Positions 26,130 through 35,803 of a stretch of DNA of 64,000 nt are shown piece by piece. The stretch is from Planctomycetaceae bacterium. GTDB lineage: Bacteria; Planctomycetota; Planctomycetia; Pirellulales; Pirellulaceae. The stretch is taken from NCBI GenBank assembly GCA_005798335.1, contig SYJV01000533.1, positions 1 to 64,000 on the forward strand, written 5' to 3'. The notes beneath the pieces are model-generated. The model made no database searches. It had not been told where the DNA came from and was given only the letters and a program-made list of their open reading frames with translations. Position numbers and translations under genes: made by a program. Within the stretch, counting starts at the first letter, position 1, and each line of letters begins with the position of its first letter.

Positions 26130-26455
26130 AGTTGAATTCTCGCTAGTCGGAGCAAGCGTTTGAGTCGTTACAAGTAGATCGACCAGACATAACGTTACTT
26201 CGAACAAAAAAGGCAGAACCCGCACGAACCTCCCAAACGCCCTATATTTCGCCAGCGAGCCAACTTAAGTACCAACACGAAATGCATCCATTTACGTAGA
26301 ATAAAAACAAGACCTAATGGACGGCCGAATTGCGAAAGTGCCTCGCGGCGACGCGATGGCGATTGGCGACGATAGTAACGCTCGTCGCATATCGTGCTCC
26401 CGAACCTACTCAGTTCGACAATTGATGCAACAAATTCGTCACAGCGAAATGAATC

Positions 26456-28498
26456 ATGGATCCCGTTGACCACCTGACCACCGAATCCACCACGCCCATT
26501 TCAATCCCAACCAGCTCCGAGGAACGGCGTCCCAGCGCGACAACCAATCGTGGTAGCGCTTATCCACGCATTGCCGCGGGATGGATGTTGCCCGGAGCAG
26601 GTACGATTCGAGTGCGAAAATGGATGAATCAGTTTCGGCAAGCCTCGGAACTTGAGGACCGATTGCGTCAGTGTGATGATGGCCAAATTCGCAAAGAGAG
26701 TTTGTCGCTGCGGTTTCGTGCGATGAGTGGCGAACCATTATCGAAATTATTGCCCGAAGCGTTCGCACTAGTGCGCGAAGCCGGTCGGCGTACGCTGAAC
26801 ATGCGACATTTCGATGTTCAATTGATCGGTGGAGCGGCGCTGTTTGATGGCTGTATCGCTGAGATGCAAACCGGCGAAGGCAAGACCTTGACCGCGACCT
26901 TGCCACTGTATTTGCACTCGCTTGCCGGTAAGGGAGCTCACTTGGCGACCGTAAACGATTACTTAGCCGAGCGTGACGCGATATGGATGCGTCCACTCTT
27001 TCAATTGCTAGGAGTGTCCGTTGGCATAATTCTCACCGAGTGCACGACCGATCAGCGTCGAGAGGCATATGCCTGTGACGTGACCTACGGAACGGCCAAA
27101 GAGTTTGGGTTTGACTTTCTTCGCGACCGACTGCTGCTGCGCGCAATGGGTCGAATACAAAGCGACTTTCTGGGCCAGGGTAGTTCCGAGCGTTGGTCGA
27201 CCAAAGGGGACCAACCGGTACAGCGCGGAATGCATTTCGCGCTCGTCGACGAAGCGGACAGTATCTTGATCGACGAAGCTCGCACTCCACTGATCATTGG
27301 ATCGCTGGGCGACGAGGGACGTGAATTAGTAATCGCAACATTCCGTTGGGCCGCCGAACATGCTCCCAAATTCGTACAGACCGAACATTACACCATCGAA
27401 GAGGATGCTCGCAAGATCGAACTCAATGGCCGCGGACGATCGTTGGTTCGCGCGCTTCCTCGCGACAATATGATCCGCCAAGTAGCTTTGGTAGACATGT
27501 ACGAATACATCGAACGCGCGATAAAAGTTCTGCGTGATTTTCATCTCGATCGTCAGTACGTCATTCGCGATGGCGAGATCGTCATCGTCGATGAGTTTAC
27601 CGGTCGCTTGGCTGAAGGACGAAAGTGGCAAGCGGGCATCCACCAAGCGATCGAAGCCAAGGAACGTATCGAAGTAACCGTACCGACCGGTCAAGCCGCG
27701 CGAATCACCGTGCAAGATCTCTTTCAGCGTTATCGTTACCTGGGAGGAATGACTGGTACAGCAGCCACCAGCGCTCCCGAATTACGCCGTATCTACAAGA
27801 CGCCCGTCGTGCTCGTGCCCACCAACCGACCTCCATGCCGCACTCGCTTGCCCGATCAAGTTTACGGTACGATGCTGCAGAAATTCGAAGCGATCGTCAA
27901 CGAAGTTCAACAGATGAATGAAATGGGTCGTCCTGTTCTGATCGGCACCCGGTCAATCGACAAGTCTATGCTTCTATCAAAAATGCTGACACAAGCTGGC
28001 ATCGGCCACGATGTGCTCAACGCAAATGAAATTCAGCGCGAAGCAGAAATTGTTGCCAAAGCGGGTCATCGTGGACGCGTGACCGTGGCGACAAACATGG
28101 CGGGTCGCGGTACGGACGTAAAGCTTGACGCGGAAGTCCGCGAGTTGGGTGGAATGCACGTGATTTGCACTGAAATGCACGACGCGGCACGCATCGATCG
28201 ACAATTGATCGGACGTTGTGGACGCCAGGGAGATCCCGGCTCTTATCGCCAGTACTTGGGACTGGACGACGACATACTGTTGACTGGATTTGGTCAAAAA
28301 CGATCCACTCAACTCGGTAATCTCGCGAAGGGCTCGGCCACAACGTTTCACTCCCTAAATAAGATGTTCCGCAAAGCTCAGCGGCGAGTCGAACGCAAGC
28401 ATTTTCGCGACCGCATGGTCTTGCTCCATCACGAACGCGAACGTACTAAAATGCAGATTGAAATGGGACAAGACCCCTACCTAGATACGGCCGAATGA
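26456..28498 (+). CDS. Short SecA-family translocase ATPase (accessory SecA)
   Basis: 680 aa, about 200 shorter than canonical SecA. The ATPase core is complete: EMQTGEGKTLTATLP (Walker A), FALVDEADSILIDEARTPL (DEAD region), GGMTGTA, IGTRSIDKS, TNMAGRGTDVKL and GRCGRQGDPGSYRQYL. A preprotein cross-linking region lies between. The C-terminal helical-wing and zinc-binding regions are missing; the tail ends in a charged helix. The main secA is presumably elsewhere. Planctomycetes often carry such a second copy; its cargo is unknown. It overlaps the following peptidase gene by 4 nt (ATGA). Confidence 0.88.
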   Translation: MDPVDHLTTESTTPISIPTSSEERRPSATTNRGSAYPRIAAGWMLPGAGTIRVRKWMNQFRQASELEDRLRQCDDGQIRKESLSLRFRAMSGEPLSKLLPEAFALVREAGRRTLNMRHFDVQLIGGAALFDGCIAEMQTGEGKTLTATLPLYLHSLAGKGAHLATVNDYLAERDAIWMRPLFQLLGVSVGIILTECTTDQRREAYACDVTYGTAKEFGFDFLRDRLLLRAMGRIQSDFLGQGSSERWSTKGDQPVQRGMHFALVDEADSILIDEARTPLIIGSLGDEGRELVIATFRWAAEHAPKFVQTEHYTIEEDARKIELNGRGRSLVRALPRDNMIRQVALVDMYEYIERAIKVLRDFHLDRQYVIRDGEIVIVDEFTGRLAEGRKWQAGIHQAIEAKERIEVTVPTGQAARITVQDLFQRYRYLGGMTGTAATSAPELRRIYKTPVVLVPTNRPPCRTRLPDQVYGTMLQKFEAIVNEVQQMNEMGRPVLIGTRSIDKSMLLSKMLTQAGIGHDVLNANEIQREAEIVAKAGHRGRVTVATNMAGRGTDVKLDAEVRELGGMHVICTEMHDAARIDRQLIGRCGRQGDPGSYRQYLGLDDDILLTGFGQKRSTQLGNLAKGSATTFHSLNKMFRKAQRRVERKHFRDRMVLLHHERERTKMQIEMGQDPYLDTAE

Positions 28499-29598
28499 TG
28501 ATTGACTTCGCTGCTCGCAGATCGAGACTATTGAAGCTTGTATCCGGCGCGAGTGCGCACGCGCTGTTGGTGACCAATCCCGTGAACGTCACCTATCTGA
28601 CCGGCTTTACCGGCCACGACAGCTATCTTCTGCTGGCGCCTGGTCGAGCGCTAATGATCAGCGATCCCAGGTATGAAGAGCAAATTAGCGAAGAATGTCC
28701 TGAACTGGAAACTTACATTCGTTCGCCTGGCGTTGTGCTAGCCGCTGCCACAATCGCACGACTAAAAAAACTGAAGCTGCCGACGATGCTTGTGGAAGGC
28801 GACTCAATGTCGGTCAACTTTCATCAACTCATCGCATCCGCATTGAAGAGCACCAGCATCACATCTAGTTCGGGACTGGTAGAATCGATTCGCATGATCA
28901 AAGATCCATTCGAAATCGCGGCGATTCGCCGCGCGATTGTGATGGCAGAGCGAATCTTTACGAGTTTGCGAGCTGGGTTGCGATCAGATCACACCGAACT
29001 GGATGTCGTGAATGAATTGGAACGCCAAGTTCGTCAAGTTGGCGGACGTGGTACCAGTTTTTCACCGATTGTGGCGGTCGGTTCGCGAGCCGCTCTGCCA
29101 CACGCCGTTCCGTCGCAGCGAACGATCGGCGAAAGTCCGTTTGTGCTAGTGGACTGGGGAGCCCTCGAAGGCTTGTATCGCAGCGACTTAACACGAGTCA
29201 TCATTACTGGGAAACTGCCTCCAAAGTTTCCAAAAGTCTATGCGGCAGTATTGGACGCCCAGCGCGCTGCTATCGCCGCGATCCGGCCGGGCATTTTGGC
29301 AAAGGAGGTTGACGCGATAGCCCGCGGTCCGATTGAGAAAGCTGGATTCGGTTCGAGGTTCAATCATGGATTGGGACATGGAATCGGTCTCGACATTCAC
29401 GAAGCGCCTAGACTTGGAAAAAACCAAGAGCAGTCGCTGCAAGCCGGAATGATTATTACCGTTGAACCTGGAATTTACTTCCCAGGATGGGGAGGCGTGC
29501 GACTCGAAGACGATGTCCTCGTCACCCGAGAGGGGTGTGAAGTTCTCAGCAGCTTGCCTACCGACATGGACGCAAACCGCATTGAGTTGCTCGCCTAA
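28495..29598 (+). CDS. M24-family metallopeptidase (Xaa-Pro aminopeptidase-like)
   Basis: 367 aa. The N-terminal creatinase-like domain (VTNPVNVTYLTGFTGHDSYL) precedes a pita-bread domain with metal ligands in VDWGALEGLYRSDLTR (two Asp), HGLGHGIGLDIHEAP (His), VEPGIY (Glu) and GVRLEDDVLV (Glu). It should remove N-terminal residues before proline in short peptides, in the cytoplasm. The ATG overlaps the stop of the SecA paralog (ATGA), indicating translational coupling. A peptidase upstream of accB-accC is a common bacterial arrangement, usually with efp between; efp is absent here. Confidence 0.92.
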   Translation: MMIDFAARRSRLLKLVSGASAHALLVTNPVNVTYLTGFTGHDSYLLLAPGRALMISDPRYEEQISEECPELETYIRSPGVVLAAATIARLKKLKLPTMLVEGDSMSVNFHQLIASALKSTSITSSSGLVESIRMIKDPFEIAAIRRAIVMAERIFTSLRAGLRSDHTELDVVNELERQVRQVGGRGTSFSPIVAVGSRAALPHAVPSQRTIGESPFVLVDWGALEGLYRSDLTRVIITGKLPPKFPKVYAAVLDAQRAAIAAIRPGILAKEVDAIARGPIEKAGFGSRFNHGLGHGIGLDIHEAPRLGKNQEQSLQAGMIITVEPGIYFPGWGGVRLEDDVLVTREGCEVLSSLPTDMDANRIELLA

Positions 29599-29669
29599 TT
29601 TCCAGATCGCTGCTACAATCTTCCCGCAACTTGGGCAAGAATTATGCAGTTGATCGATGGAAGAATTAA

Positions 29670-30140
29670 ATGGCAGAGTCGCTCGAAGGCGAGGAAGACA
29701 TCTTTAGCGTAGATCGAATTCGACGTTTGATCGATTTAATGAAGGAAAACGATCTCAGCGAATTGGATTTGCGACAAAACGAACAACAGATCCGTTTGGT
29801 ACGAGGTGGTGTTGAGGCGAAAGTACTGCCTGCCGCTCCCGCATTGCCAGCAATTCAGCCGCCACCGCCGAGTCCGTTGGTTGAGGACGGAGCGCACCTT
29901 GTCACCATCAAGTCGCCGATGGTGGGTACTTTTTACAACCGTCCAAATCCAAAGGCTGACACGTTTGTCAAGGTTGGCTCTTCGATCGCTGCGGACTCGA
30001 TCGTTTGCATCATCGAAGCGATGAAGGTATTTAACGAAATTCCAGCGGAATTGCATGGAAAAATCGTCGCCGTTCTAGTGCAGAACGAAGAATCGGTCGA
30101 CTTTGGTCGTCCGCTGTTCAAAGTTGATACCCGCGGATAA
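29670..30140 (+). CDS. accB: Biotin carboxyl carrier protein of acetyl-CoA carboxylase
   Basis: 156 aa. The N-terminal helical domain (IRRLIDLMKENDLSELDLRQ) is followed by a Pro/Ala linker (PALPAIQPPPPSP) and a biotinyl domain with IIEAMKVFNEI, whose Lys is the biotin attachment site, and the thumb segment SPMVGTFYNRPNPKADTFV. It carries carboxybiotin between AccC and the AccAD carboxyltransferase for malonyl-CoA synthesis. It sits 11 nt before accC and is cotranscribed with it. Confidence 0.97.
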   Translation: MAESLEGEEDIFSVDRIRRLIDLMKENDLSELDLRQNEQQIRLVRGGVEAKVLPAAPALPAIQPPPPSPLVEDGAHLVTIKSPMVGTFYNRPNPKADTFVKVGSSIAADSIVCIIEAMKVFNEIPAELHGKIVAVLVQNEESVDFGRPLFKVDTRG

Positions 30141-30151
30141 CTTGCCCCTGA

Positions 30152-31501
30152 ATGTATAATCGAATTCTAATTGCGAATCGCGGCGAGATTGCTCTGCGCA
30201 TCATACGAGCGTGCAAGGAATTGGGCGTCGAGTCTGTAGCGGTATTCAGTGAAGCCGACCGCCAGTCCGCGCACGTACGTTATGCCGACGACGCGATTTG
30301 TATCGGGTCCAGTAAGTCAATCGACAGCTATCTGCGCATCGATCGCGTTATTGCAGCGGCGGAAGTCAGCGGCGCAGACGCGATTCATCCTGGATACGGT
30401 TTCTTGGCAGAGAATGCCCAGTTCAATGAAATAGTGCGCAATTGCGGTATCGATTTCATTGGTCCGACTCCTGAAGCGATGGAAAAACTGGGCGACAAAG
30501 CCAGTGCTCGCGCGGTGGCCAAGGCGGCTGGCGTGCCGGTCGTACCAGGTAGCGATGGCTTGATACAGGACGAAGCCGACGCTATTTCCGCCGCCAAAGC
30601 AATCGGTTATCCAGTACTCATCAAGGCGACCGCAGGCGGTGGTGGAAAAGGCATGCGAGTGGCACCCGACGAGGTGTCACTGCGAACGGCCTTGCAGCAG
30701 GCTCGCACTGAAGCTCAAGCCGCGTTCGGCAATGCGGGAGTCTATTTGGAAAAATTCGTGGACCGGCCGCGGCACGTAGAAGTGCAGATCATGGCGGACC
30801 TGCATGGAAACGCAGTCCACTTGTATGAACGCGATTGTTCCGTGCAGCGCCGCCATCAGAAGTTGATTGAGGAGAGCCCCTCACCATTGCTGCCGCCTCA
30901 CACGCGAAGCGCGATTTGCGAGGCCGCAACGCGACTGGTAATTCAAGCCGGATATACCAATGCAGGCACAGTCGAATTCATCGTCGATCAACACAATAAT
31001 TTTTATTTCATTGAAGTTAATGCCCGCATTCAAGTCGAACATCCGGTCACGGAAATGGTTACCGGTATCGACCTCATTCGCACTCAAATCGAGGTGGCCA
31101 GCAAGCAGCCGCTCCCCTATCGACAATCGGACATCAAACTCACCGGCGCCGCAATGGAATGCCGCATCAATGCTGAGGATCCAACCAAAAATTTCCAACC
31201 CTGCCCGGGTTTGATTAAAGGGATGTTCACTCCCGGTGGATTGGGAGTGCGCTTCGATTCCCATGCGCATGCTGGTTATATCGTGCCACCGTATTACGAC
31301 TCTATGATTGGCAAATTGATCGTTTACAAACCTACGCGCGAGGCTGCCATTGCCTGCATGTTGCGAGCGCTGGGCGAATTACGCGTCGACGGCATCGCAA
31401 CCACCGCGCAGTTCCAGCAACAGGTGTTGCGGCATCCGACCTTTGTCGCTGGCACGGTCGATACAAAATGGGTGGAACGCGAGCTATTGTCAAAGCACTA
31501 A
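30152..31501 (+). CDS. accC: Biotin carboxylase subunit of acetyl-CoA carboxylase
   Basis: 449 aa, standard length. [20 protein letters not shown] starts the biotin-carboxylase N-domain; the ATP-grasp Gly-rich loop is GGGGKGMRV; the Mg/bicarbonate site is [20 protein letters not shown]. It carboxylates biotin on AccB using ATP and bicarbonate. It sits between accB (11 nt upstream) and a phosphofructokinase gene (16 nt downstream), implying one transcript. accD is 6.8 kb downstream on the same strand; accA is not in the window. Confidence 0.97.
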   Translation: MYNRILIANRGEIALRIIRACKELGVESVAVFSEADRQSAHVRYADDAICIGSSKSIDSYLRIDRVIAAAEVSGADAIHPGYGFLAENAQFNEIVRNCGIDFIGPTPEAMEKLGDKASARAVAKAAGVPVVPGSDGLIQDEADAISAAKAIGYPVLIKATAGGGGKGMRVAPDEVSLRTALQQARTEAQAAFGNAGVYLEKFVDRPRHVEVQIMADLHGNAVHLYERDCSVQRRHQKLIEESPSPLLPPHTRSAICEAATRLVIQAGYTNAGTVEFIVDQHNNFYFIEVNARIQVEHPVTEMVTGIDLIRTQIEVASKQPLPYRQSDIKLTGAAMECRINAEDPTKNFQPCPGLIKGMFTPGGLGVRFDSHAHAGYIVPPYYDSMIGKLIVYKPTREAAIACMLRALGELRVDGIATTAQFQQQVLRHPTFVAGTVDTKWVERELLSKH

Positions 31502-31517
31502 CAAGGATTGAGTAATC

Positions 31518-32801
31518 ATGGCTGAGGCATCCAATATCAAACGCGTTGCGATGCTCTTTGCGGGAGGTCCCGCCCCAGGAGCAAATGCCGTCATCTCTAC
31601 CGCCGCACTGGCGTTTCTCAACGCTGGCATCGAGGTCATTGGAATCAAGCATGGATATTCCAACTTGATCGATTTCGACACAGCCAAGCCGCTGGAAGAA
31701 GGCAAGGCATTCATGCGCATCACGCACGATCACTTGCATCACAGCCGATCGTCGCAGGGAATTATGATCGGCACCGCGCGGACCAATCCAGGAAAGAGCG
31801 TTTCGGCGCCAGAGCATCTCGACGACGACGCGCGGTCTGCTCCACTGCAGCGAGTATATAACGCGCTCTGTTCGATCGGTGTCGATGCGCTGATCTCGAT
31901 TGGCGGTGACGACACACTGAAGACTGCGAATAAAATGAAGCTGTTTCAAGATCGTTTGCCCGCTGGCTCCAAACGCTTGCCAGTCGTCCATCTCCCCAAA
32001 ACGATCGACAACGATTACATGGGAATCGACTTTACGTTTGGCTACTTCACTGCCGTAGAATTTCTGGCCAGTGAAATGCGCAACTTGAACCACGACGCCG
32101 CTGCTGCTCAGGCCTATTTCCTGTGTGAATCGATGGGGCGCAGCGCCGGTTGGTTAGGCTACGGCGCCGCGATCGCCGGTGAAGCTTGCATGGTCATGAG
32201 CGTCGAAGATATTATCGGACCTCTGAGTGGTGAGGAAACCGTTCCCGACGAGTCTGGGAATCTAGTGACTCGGAAGATCATGAACGTTGAGAAAATCATC
32301 GACAAGATGGTGCGCGCCATGCTCGCCCGCGAGGCTCAAGATCGCAATTACGGCGTGATTGTGATTGCTGAAGGGATGGCCGAATACTTGCCGTACAAAT
32401 TTCTGGAAGGTATTCCTCGCGACGAACATGGGCACGTGTCGATTGCCAATCTGAATTTAAGCAAGATGATTGCCGGCTTGCTGATGGCGGCCTACAAGAA
32501 AAAAACTGGTCGCTCGCGAAAAGTCACCGGGTTGCAATTGGGCTACGAGAGCCGCTGCGCTCTGCCTCACGCTTTCGATATTATGCTTGGATCTCAAATC
32601 GGCGTTGGAGCTTATCGCGCGCTGATTGAGAAAAATTTGAACGGAGTGATGATCTCCGTAGGCGGCCAAATGGAGCTTTCGTTCGTACCATTTGAACAAC
32701 TCGTCGATCCACAAACGCTGGTCACGAAAGTGCGCTATATTGAACAGGACAGCGATTTCCACAAGCTGGCTCGGTTCGTAGAGACGATCACGGATGACTA
32801 G
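31518..32801 (+). CDS. Pyrophosphate-type 6-phosphofructokinase
   Basis: 427 aa. PFK motifs are GGPAPGANAVI, ISIGGDDTLKTANK and PKTIDNDYMG, then SMGRSAGWLGYG. The GGDD form (Asp in place of the second Gly of GGDG) and Lys in PKTIDND (Gly in ATP-PFK) are the residue changes known to select PPi over ATP, so diphosphate--fructose-6-phosphate 1-phosphotransferase (EC 2.7.1.90) is the best call. The reaction is reversible and serves both glycolysis and gluconeogenesis. It is immediately downstream of accC. Confidence 0.92.
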   Translation: MAEASNIKRVAMLFAGGPAPGANAVISTAALAFLNAGIEVIGIKHGYSNLIDFDTAKPLEEGKAFMRITHDHLHHSRSSQGIMIGTARTNPGKSVSAPEHLDDDARSAPLQRVYNALCSIGVDALISIGGDDTLKTANKMKLFQDRLPAGSKRLPVVHLPKTIDNDYMGIDFTFGYFTAVEFLASEMRNLNHDAAAAQAYFLCESMGRSAGWLGYGAAIAGEACMVMSVEDIIGPLSGEETVPDESGNLVTRKIMNVEKIIDKMVRAMLAREAQDRNYGVIVIAEGMAEYLPYKFLEGIPRDEHGHVSIANLNLSKMIAGLLMAAYKKKTGRSRKVTGLQLGYESRCALPHAFDIMLGSQIGVGAYRALIEKNLNGVMISVGGQMELSFVPFEQLVDPQTLVTKVRYIEQDSDFHKLARFVETITDD

Positions 32802-32919
32802 TCATGGCTACATTCGTAAAAACGTGGATTGCCATCGAGTTTAGTCGTTAGAGCTCTGCCCACGCTGATAACTGTCGCGACCAATTAAATCGCCCAAGAG
32901 CGCTCAAATTCATCGTACC

Positions 32920-33630
32920 ATGTCGACACTCAAAATTCGCCCAGTCAAAATCAAACGCAAGTTCACTAAGACCAGCCCTGGAAGCGTCTTATATCAATGC
33001 GGTGACACGATCGTGTTGTGTACCGCCAGTATCGAAGCGAAAGTTCCACCCTGGCTGGTCGGTTCCGGCAAAGGCTGGGTAACCGCAGAATACAACATGT
33101 TGCCTCACAGTACGGCGCAGCGCAAGGCCCGCGAACGCAGTGGTAAAGTCGATGGGCGAACCACGGAAATCCAGCGGTTGATCGGGCGCAGTCTGCGATC
33201 AATCGTCGATATGGAAAAGCTGGGCGAACGCATGGTGACGGTGGATTGCGATGTGCTACAAGCTGATGGCGGCACGCGAACGGCTAGTATTACCGGCGGA
33301 TTCATCGCGTTGGTCGATGCATTGCACTCGGATTTTGGGCGATGCGCACCTGACGTTCATCCCATTCGCGATAGCGTCGCGGCGATCAGTGCGGGAATCG
33401 TTGGCGGCAAACCGATGCTGGATCTCGACTATGAACACGATGTAGCGGCCGATGTGGATATGAACATCGTTATGACCGGAAAGGGGCGCTTTTGCGAAGT
33501 GCAAGGCACAGGCGAGGAAGCCACTTTCGACGATGACGATCTGGCAGCATTGATCAAATTGGCTAAGGGAGGTATTCGGCAATTGACTGATCTGCAGCGT
33601 GAGGCCCTTGGCAAGCATTGGCCTCTGTGA
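32920..33630 (+). CDS. rph: Ribonuclease PH
   Basis: 236 aa, standard length. The signatures GSVLYQCGDTIVLCTASIE, GKGWVTAEYNMLPHSTAQRK (phosphate-binding), IQRLIGRSLRSIVDMEKLGE, DVLQADGGTRTASITGG and AAISAGIVGGKPMLDLDYEHD are all present. This 3'-5' phosphorolytic exoribonuclease trims the 3' ends of tRNA precursors and forms a hexamer. It is followed 18 nt later by purE. Confidence 0.96.
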   Translation: MSTLKIRPVKIKRKFTKTSPGSVLYQCGDTIVLCTASIEAKVPPWLVGSGKGWVTAEYNMLPHSTAQRKARERSGKVDGRTTEIQRLIGRSLRSIVDMEKLGERMVTVDCDVLQADGGTRTASITGGFIALVDALHSDFGRCAPDVHPIRDSVAAISAGIVGGKPMLDLDYEHDVAADVDMNIVMTGKGRFCEVQGTGEEATFDDDDLAALIKLAKGGIRQLTDLQREALGKHWPL

Positions 33631-33648
33631 GTATTGAGGAGTTAGCGA

Positions 33649-34161
33649 TTGAGCAATGTGATTTCAACAAATAGTGGTCATCCGCTGGTGGGAATTATCA
33701 TGGGCAGCCGATCGGATTGGGAAACCATGTCCGCTGCCGCAGAAGTGCTCGGCGAATTGCAAGTGTCCTGCCAATGCCATGTCGTTTCGGCTCATCGAAC
33801 TCCTCAATGGATGTTCGAATATGCGCGCACCGCAGAACAACAAGGTCTAAAAATCATTATTGCAGGCGCTGGAGGTGCGGCGCACTTGCCGGGCATGGTA
33901 GCCTCGATCACGATACTTCCTGTATTGGGAGTCCCCGTGCGAAGCAAGGCGCTTAATGGCTTGGATTCATTGATGTCCATCGTGCAAATGCCTGCTGGTG
34001 TACCCGTCGGGACAATGGCGATCGGTACGCCCGGTGCTAAGAACGCTGGACTAATGGCGGCGCGCATGCTGGCCACCGCTGATAGCAATTTGCGAGAACG
34101 TCTTCGAGAATGGACCGCTCGCCAAACGCAGAGCGTCATGGACGATATCCTAATCCAATAG
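33649..34161 (+). CDS. purE: N5-carboxyaminoimidazole ribonucleotide mutase
   Basis: 170 aa. The start is a TTG at 33649 with GAGGAG about 7 nt before it. PurE hallmarks are [46 protein letters not shown] and [10 protein letters not shown]. It moves the carboxyl group from N5-CAIR to give CAIR in de novo purine synthesis. The linked purK indicates the two-enzyme bacterial route (class I PurE) rather than direct carboxylation. Confidence 0.96.
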   Translation: MSNVISTNSGHPLVGIIMGSRSDWETMSAAAEVLGELQVSCQCHVVSAHRTPQWMFEYARTAEQQGLKIIIAGAGGAAHLPGMVASITILPVLGVPVRSKALNGLDSLMSIVQMPAGVPVGTMAIGTPGAKNAGLMAARMLATADSNLRERLREWTARQTQSVMDDILIQ

Positions 34162-34202
34162 TCCCGTTAGACTCGGGGAACCCTTCAGCATATTAGGCCG
34201 AC

Positions 34203-35369
34203 ATGGATCATTCAGGAATCATTCTACCTGGAAGTTGGTTAGGCGTTTTCGGTGGTGGCCAGCTTGGTCGAATGTTCGCGCATGCTGCTCAACGGCTGGG
34301 GTACCATGTCGCCATTGTTGATCAAGACGCTCAATGCCCTGCCGCTCAAGTTGCCGACCGTGCCTTTGTAATCGCTCAAGCAGGAAACGAAGCAGAAGTA
34401 ATTGCCCAGTTGGCTCGAGCTTGCTCAGCCATCACGCTCGAGTTCGAGAATGTCTCCGCAGCTTGGTTGCGGCAAGCCGAGGAGTTCACGTTGGTTCGTC
34501 CGGGGGCAAATTTTCTTGAGCTGTGCCAGGATCGGCTTCGTGAAAAGAGTTCTTTGAGCAGTGCTGGTTTTCCCACTACGCCGTTCGCGTCCGTGGTATG
34601 CCCGGATGATATTCGCGACGCTGTTCAGTCGTTGGGATGGCCGCTGGTTTTAAAGACCGCCAGTTCGGGATACGACGGTAAGGGCCAAATTGTCGTTCGC
34701 AATCAAGCAGAAATCGATTCTGCTTGGAAGAACCTAGGAACAGATCGAGCGATCGCCGAGAAGATGATCCATTTTCAAGCTGAGGTTTCGCTGATCTGTG
34801 CGCGCAATGCCCGCGGACAAATGATTGCGTATCCACTGCTCGAAAATGAACACGCGCACCATATTCTCGACGTTACTCGCTGTCCCGCCCGCCCAGAATT
34901 CGTTCGCGTCGAAACTGAAGCCCGTGAAATTGCCTTTGGCATCGCCAGTCACTTCGAGGTACAAGGGCTTTTCTGCGTCGAGTTCTTCGTGGCCACAAAT
35001 GGCAAGCTGTTGATAAATGAAATTGCTCCGCGACCGCACAATTCGGGCCATCTCACTATCGAGGCATTTTCGTGTAGTCAGTTTGAGCAACAAGTTCGTG
35101 CGGTTTGCAACCTTCCACTACAGATCCCCAATCAAATCGCACCGGCCGCCATGGCCAATCTGCTCGGCGATCTCTGGGCCAGCGGGCCGCCAGCTTGGGA
35201 AAGAGTGCTGGCCAGCCGCGACGCTCGTTTGCATCTGTACGGAAAAGCCACCGCTAGGAACGGTCGAAAAATGGGGCATTTGACTTGCCTGGCCGAATCG
35301 TCCGACCGCGCGGCTGAAATTGCCCGGAGCTTGCGCGGCGATTTAGTTCGACGCGACATACGATCATGA
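34203..35369 (+). CDS. purK: N5-carboxyaminoimidazole ribonucleotide synthase
   Basis: 388 aa. Opens with LPGSWLGVFGGGQLGRMFAHA and contains the ATP-grasp segments LVLKTASSGYDGKGQIVV, AEKMIHFQAEVSLI and LLINEIAPRPHNSGHLTIEA. It makes N5-CAIR from AIR, ATP and bicarbonate. Paired with purE 41 nt upstream. Its stop overlaps the next gene's start (ATGA at 35366). Confidence 0.96.
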   Translation: MDHSGIILPGSWLGVFGGGQLGRMFAHAAQRLGYHVAIVDQDAQCPAAQVADRAFVIAQAGNEAEVIAQLARACSAITLEFENVSAAWLRQAEEFTLVRPGANFLELCQDRLREKSSLSSAGFPTTPFASVVCPDDIRDAVQSLGWPLVLKTASSGYDGKGQIVVRNQAEIDSAWKNLGTDRAIAEKMIHFQAEVSLICARNARGQMIAYPLLENEHAHHILDVTRCPARPEFVRVETEAREIAFGIASHFEVQGLFCVEFFVATNGKLLINEIAPRPHNSGHLTIEAFSCSQFEQQVRAVCNLPLQIPNQIAPAAMANLLGDLWASGPPAWERVLASRDARLHLYGKATARNGRKMGHLTCLAESSDRAAEIARSLRGDLVRRDIRS

Positions 35370-35803
35370 CTAACCAGCTCGCTCAAGTTTTCGCTTATGG
35401 CACATTGAAGAATGGGCAATGTCGCCAACACTATTGGGCACACCGTCCTCGCGAAGTCGCGCTTGGGTGGATTCATGGCGCGCTATTCGATACTGGTCCC
35501 TATCCCGCGCTCGATGTCGGCGACGATCTGGTCGCGGGCGAGTTGTGGATGTTTGAGGACGATCAAATCGACGAAATCTTGCATGTGCTGGACGACGAGG
35601 AAGGATACTACGGTCCAGCATCGTCGGCTAATCTCTACACTCGGCGAATAGTCACATGCGAGACTCAAGATGGCCGGACGCTTGACGCTCATGCATACTT
35701 TTACACTCGCCGAAGTGAATTCCCCACGTTTCGTCGTCTGCATCCGAACGTCCAGTGGAATCACCGGCACTTCGCTATCTGGCCAACGGGCGGAAAGTGG
35801 TAA
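35366..35803 (+). CDS. Gamma-glutamylcyclotransferase-like (AIG2/GGCT fold) protein
   Basis: 145 aa. The opening VFAYGTLKNGQCRQHYWAHR is the YGTLxxG substrate loop of the GGCT/AIG2 family, and LDDEEGYYGP carries the conserved acidic position of the fold. Members act on gamma-glutamyl amines or peptides, but many bacterial ones are uncharacterised. The start overlaps the purK stop by 4 nt, suggesting coupling; a functional tie with purine synthesis is not implied. Confidence 0.82.
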   Translation: MTNQLAQVFAYGTLKNGQCRQHYWAHRPREVALGWIHGALFDTGPYPALDVGDDLVAGELWMFEDDQIDEILHVLDDEEGYYGPASSANLYTRRIVTCETQDGRTLDAHAYFYTRRSEFPTFRRLHPNVQWNHRHFAIWPTGGKW

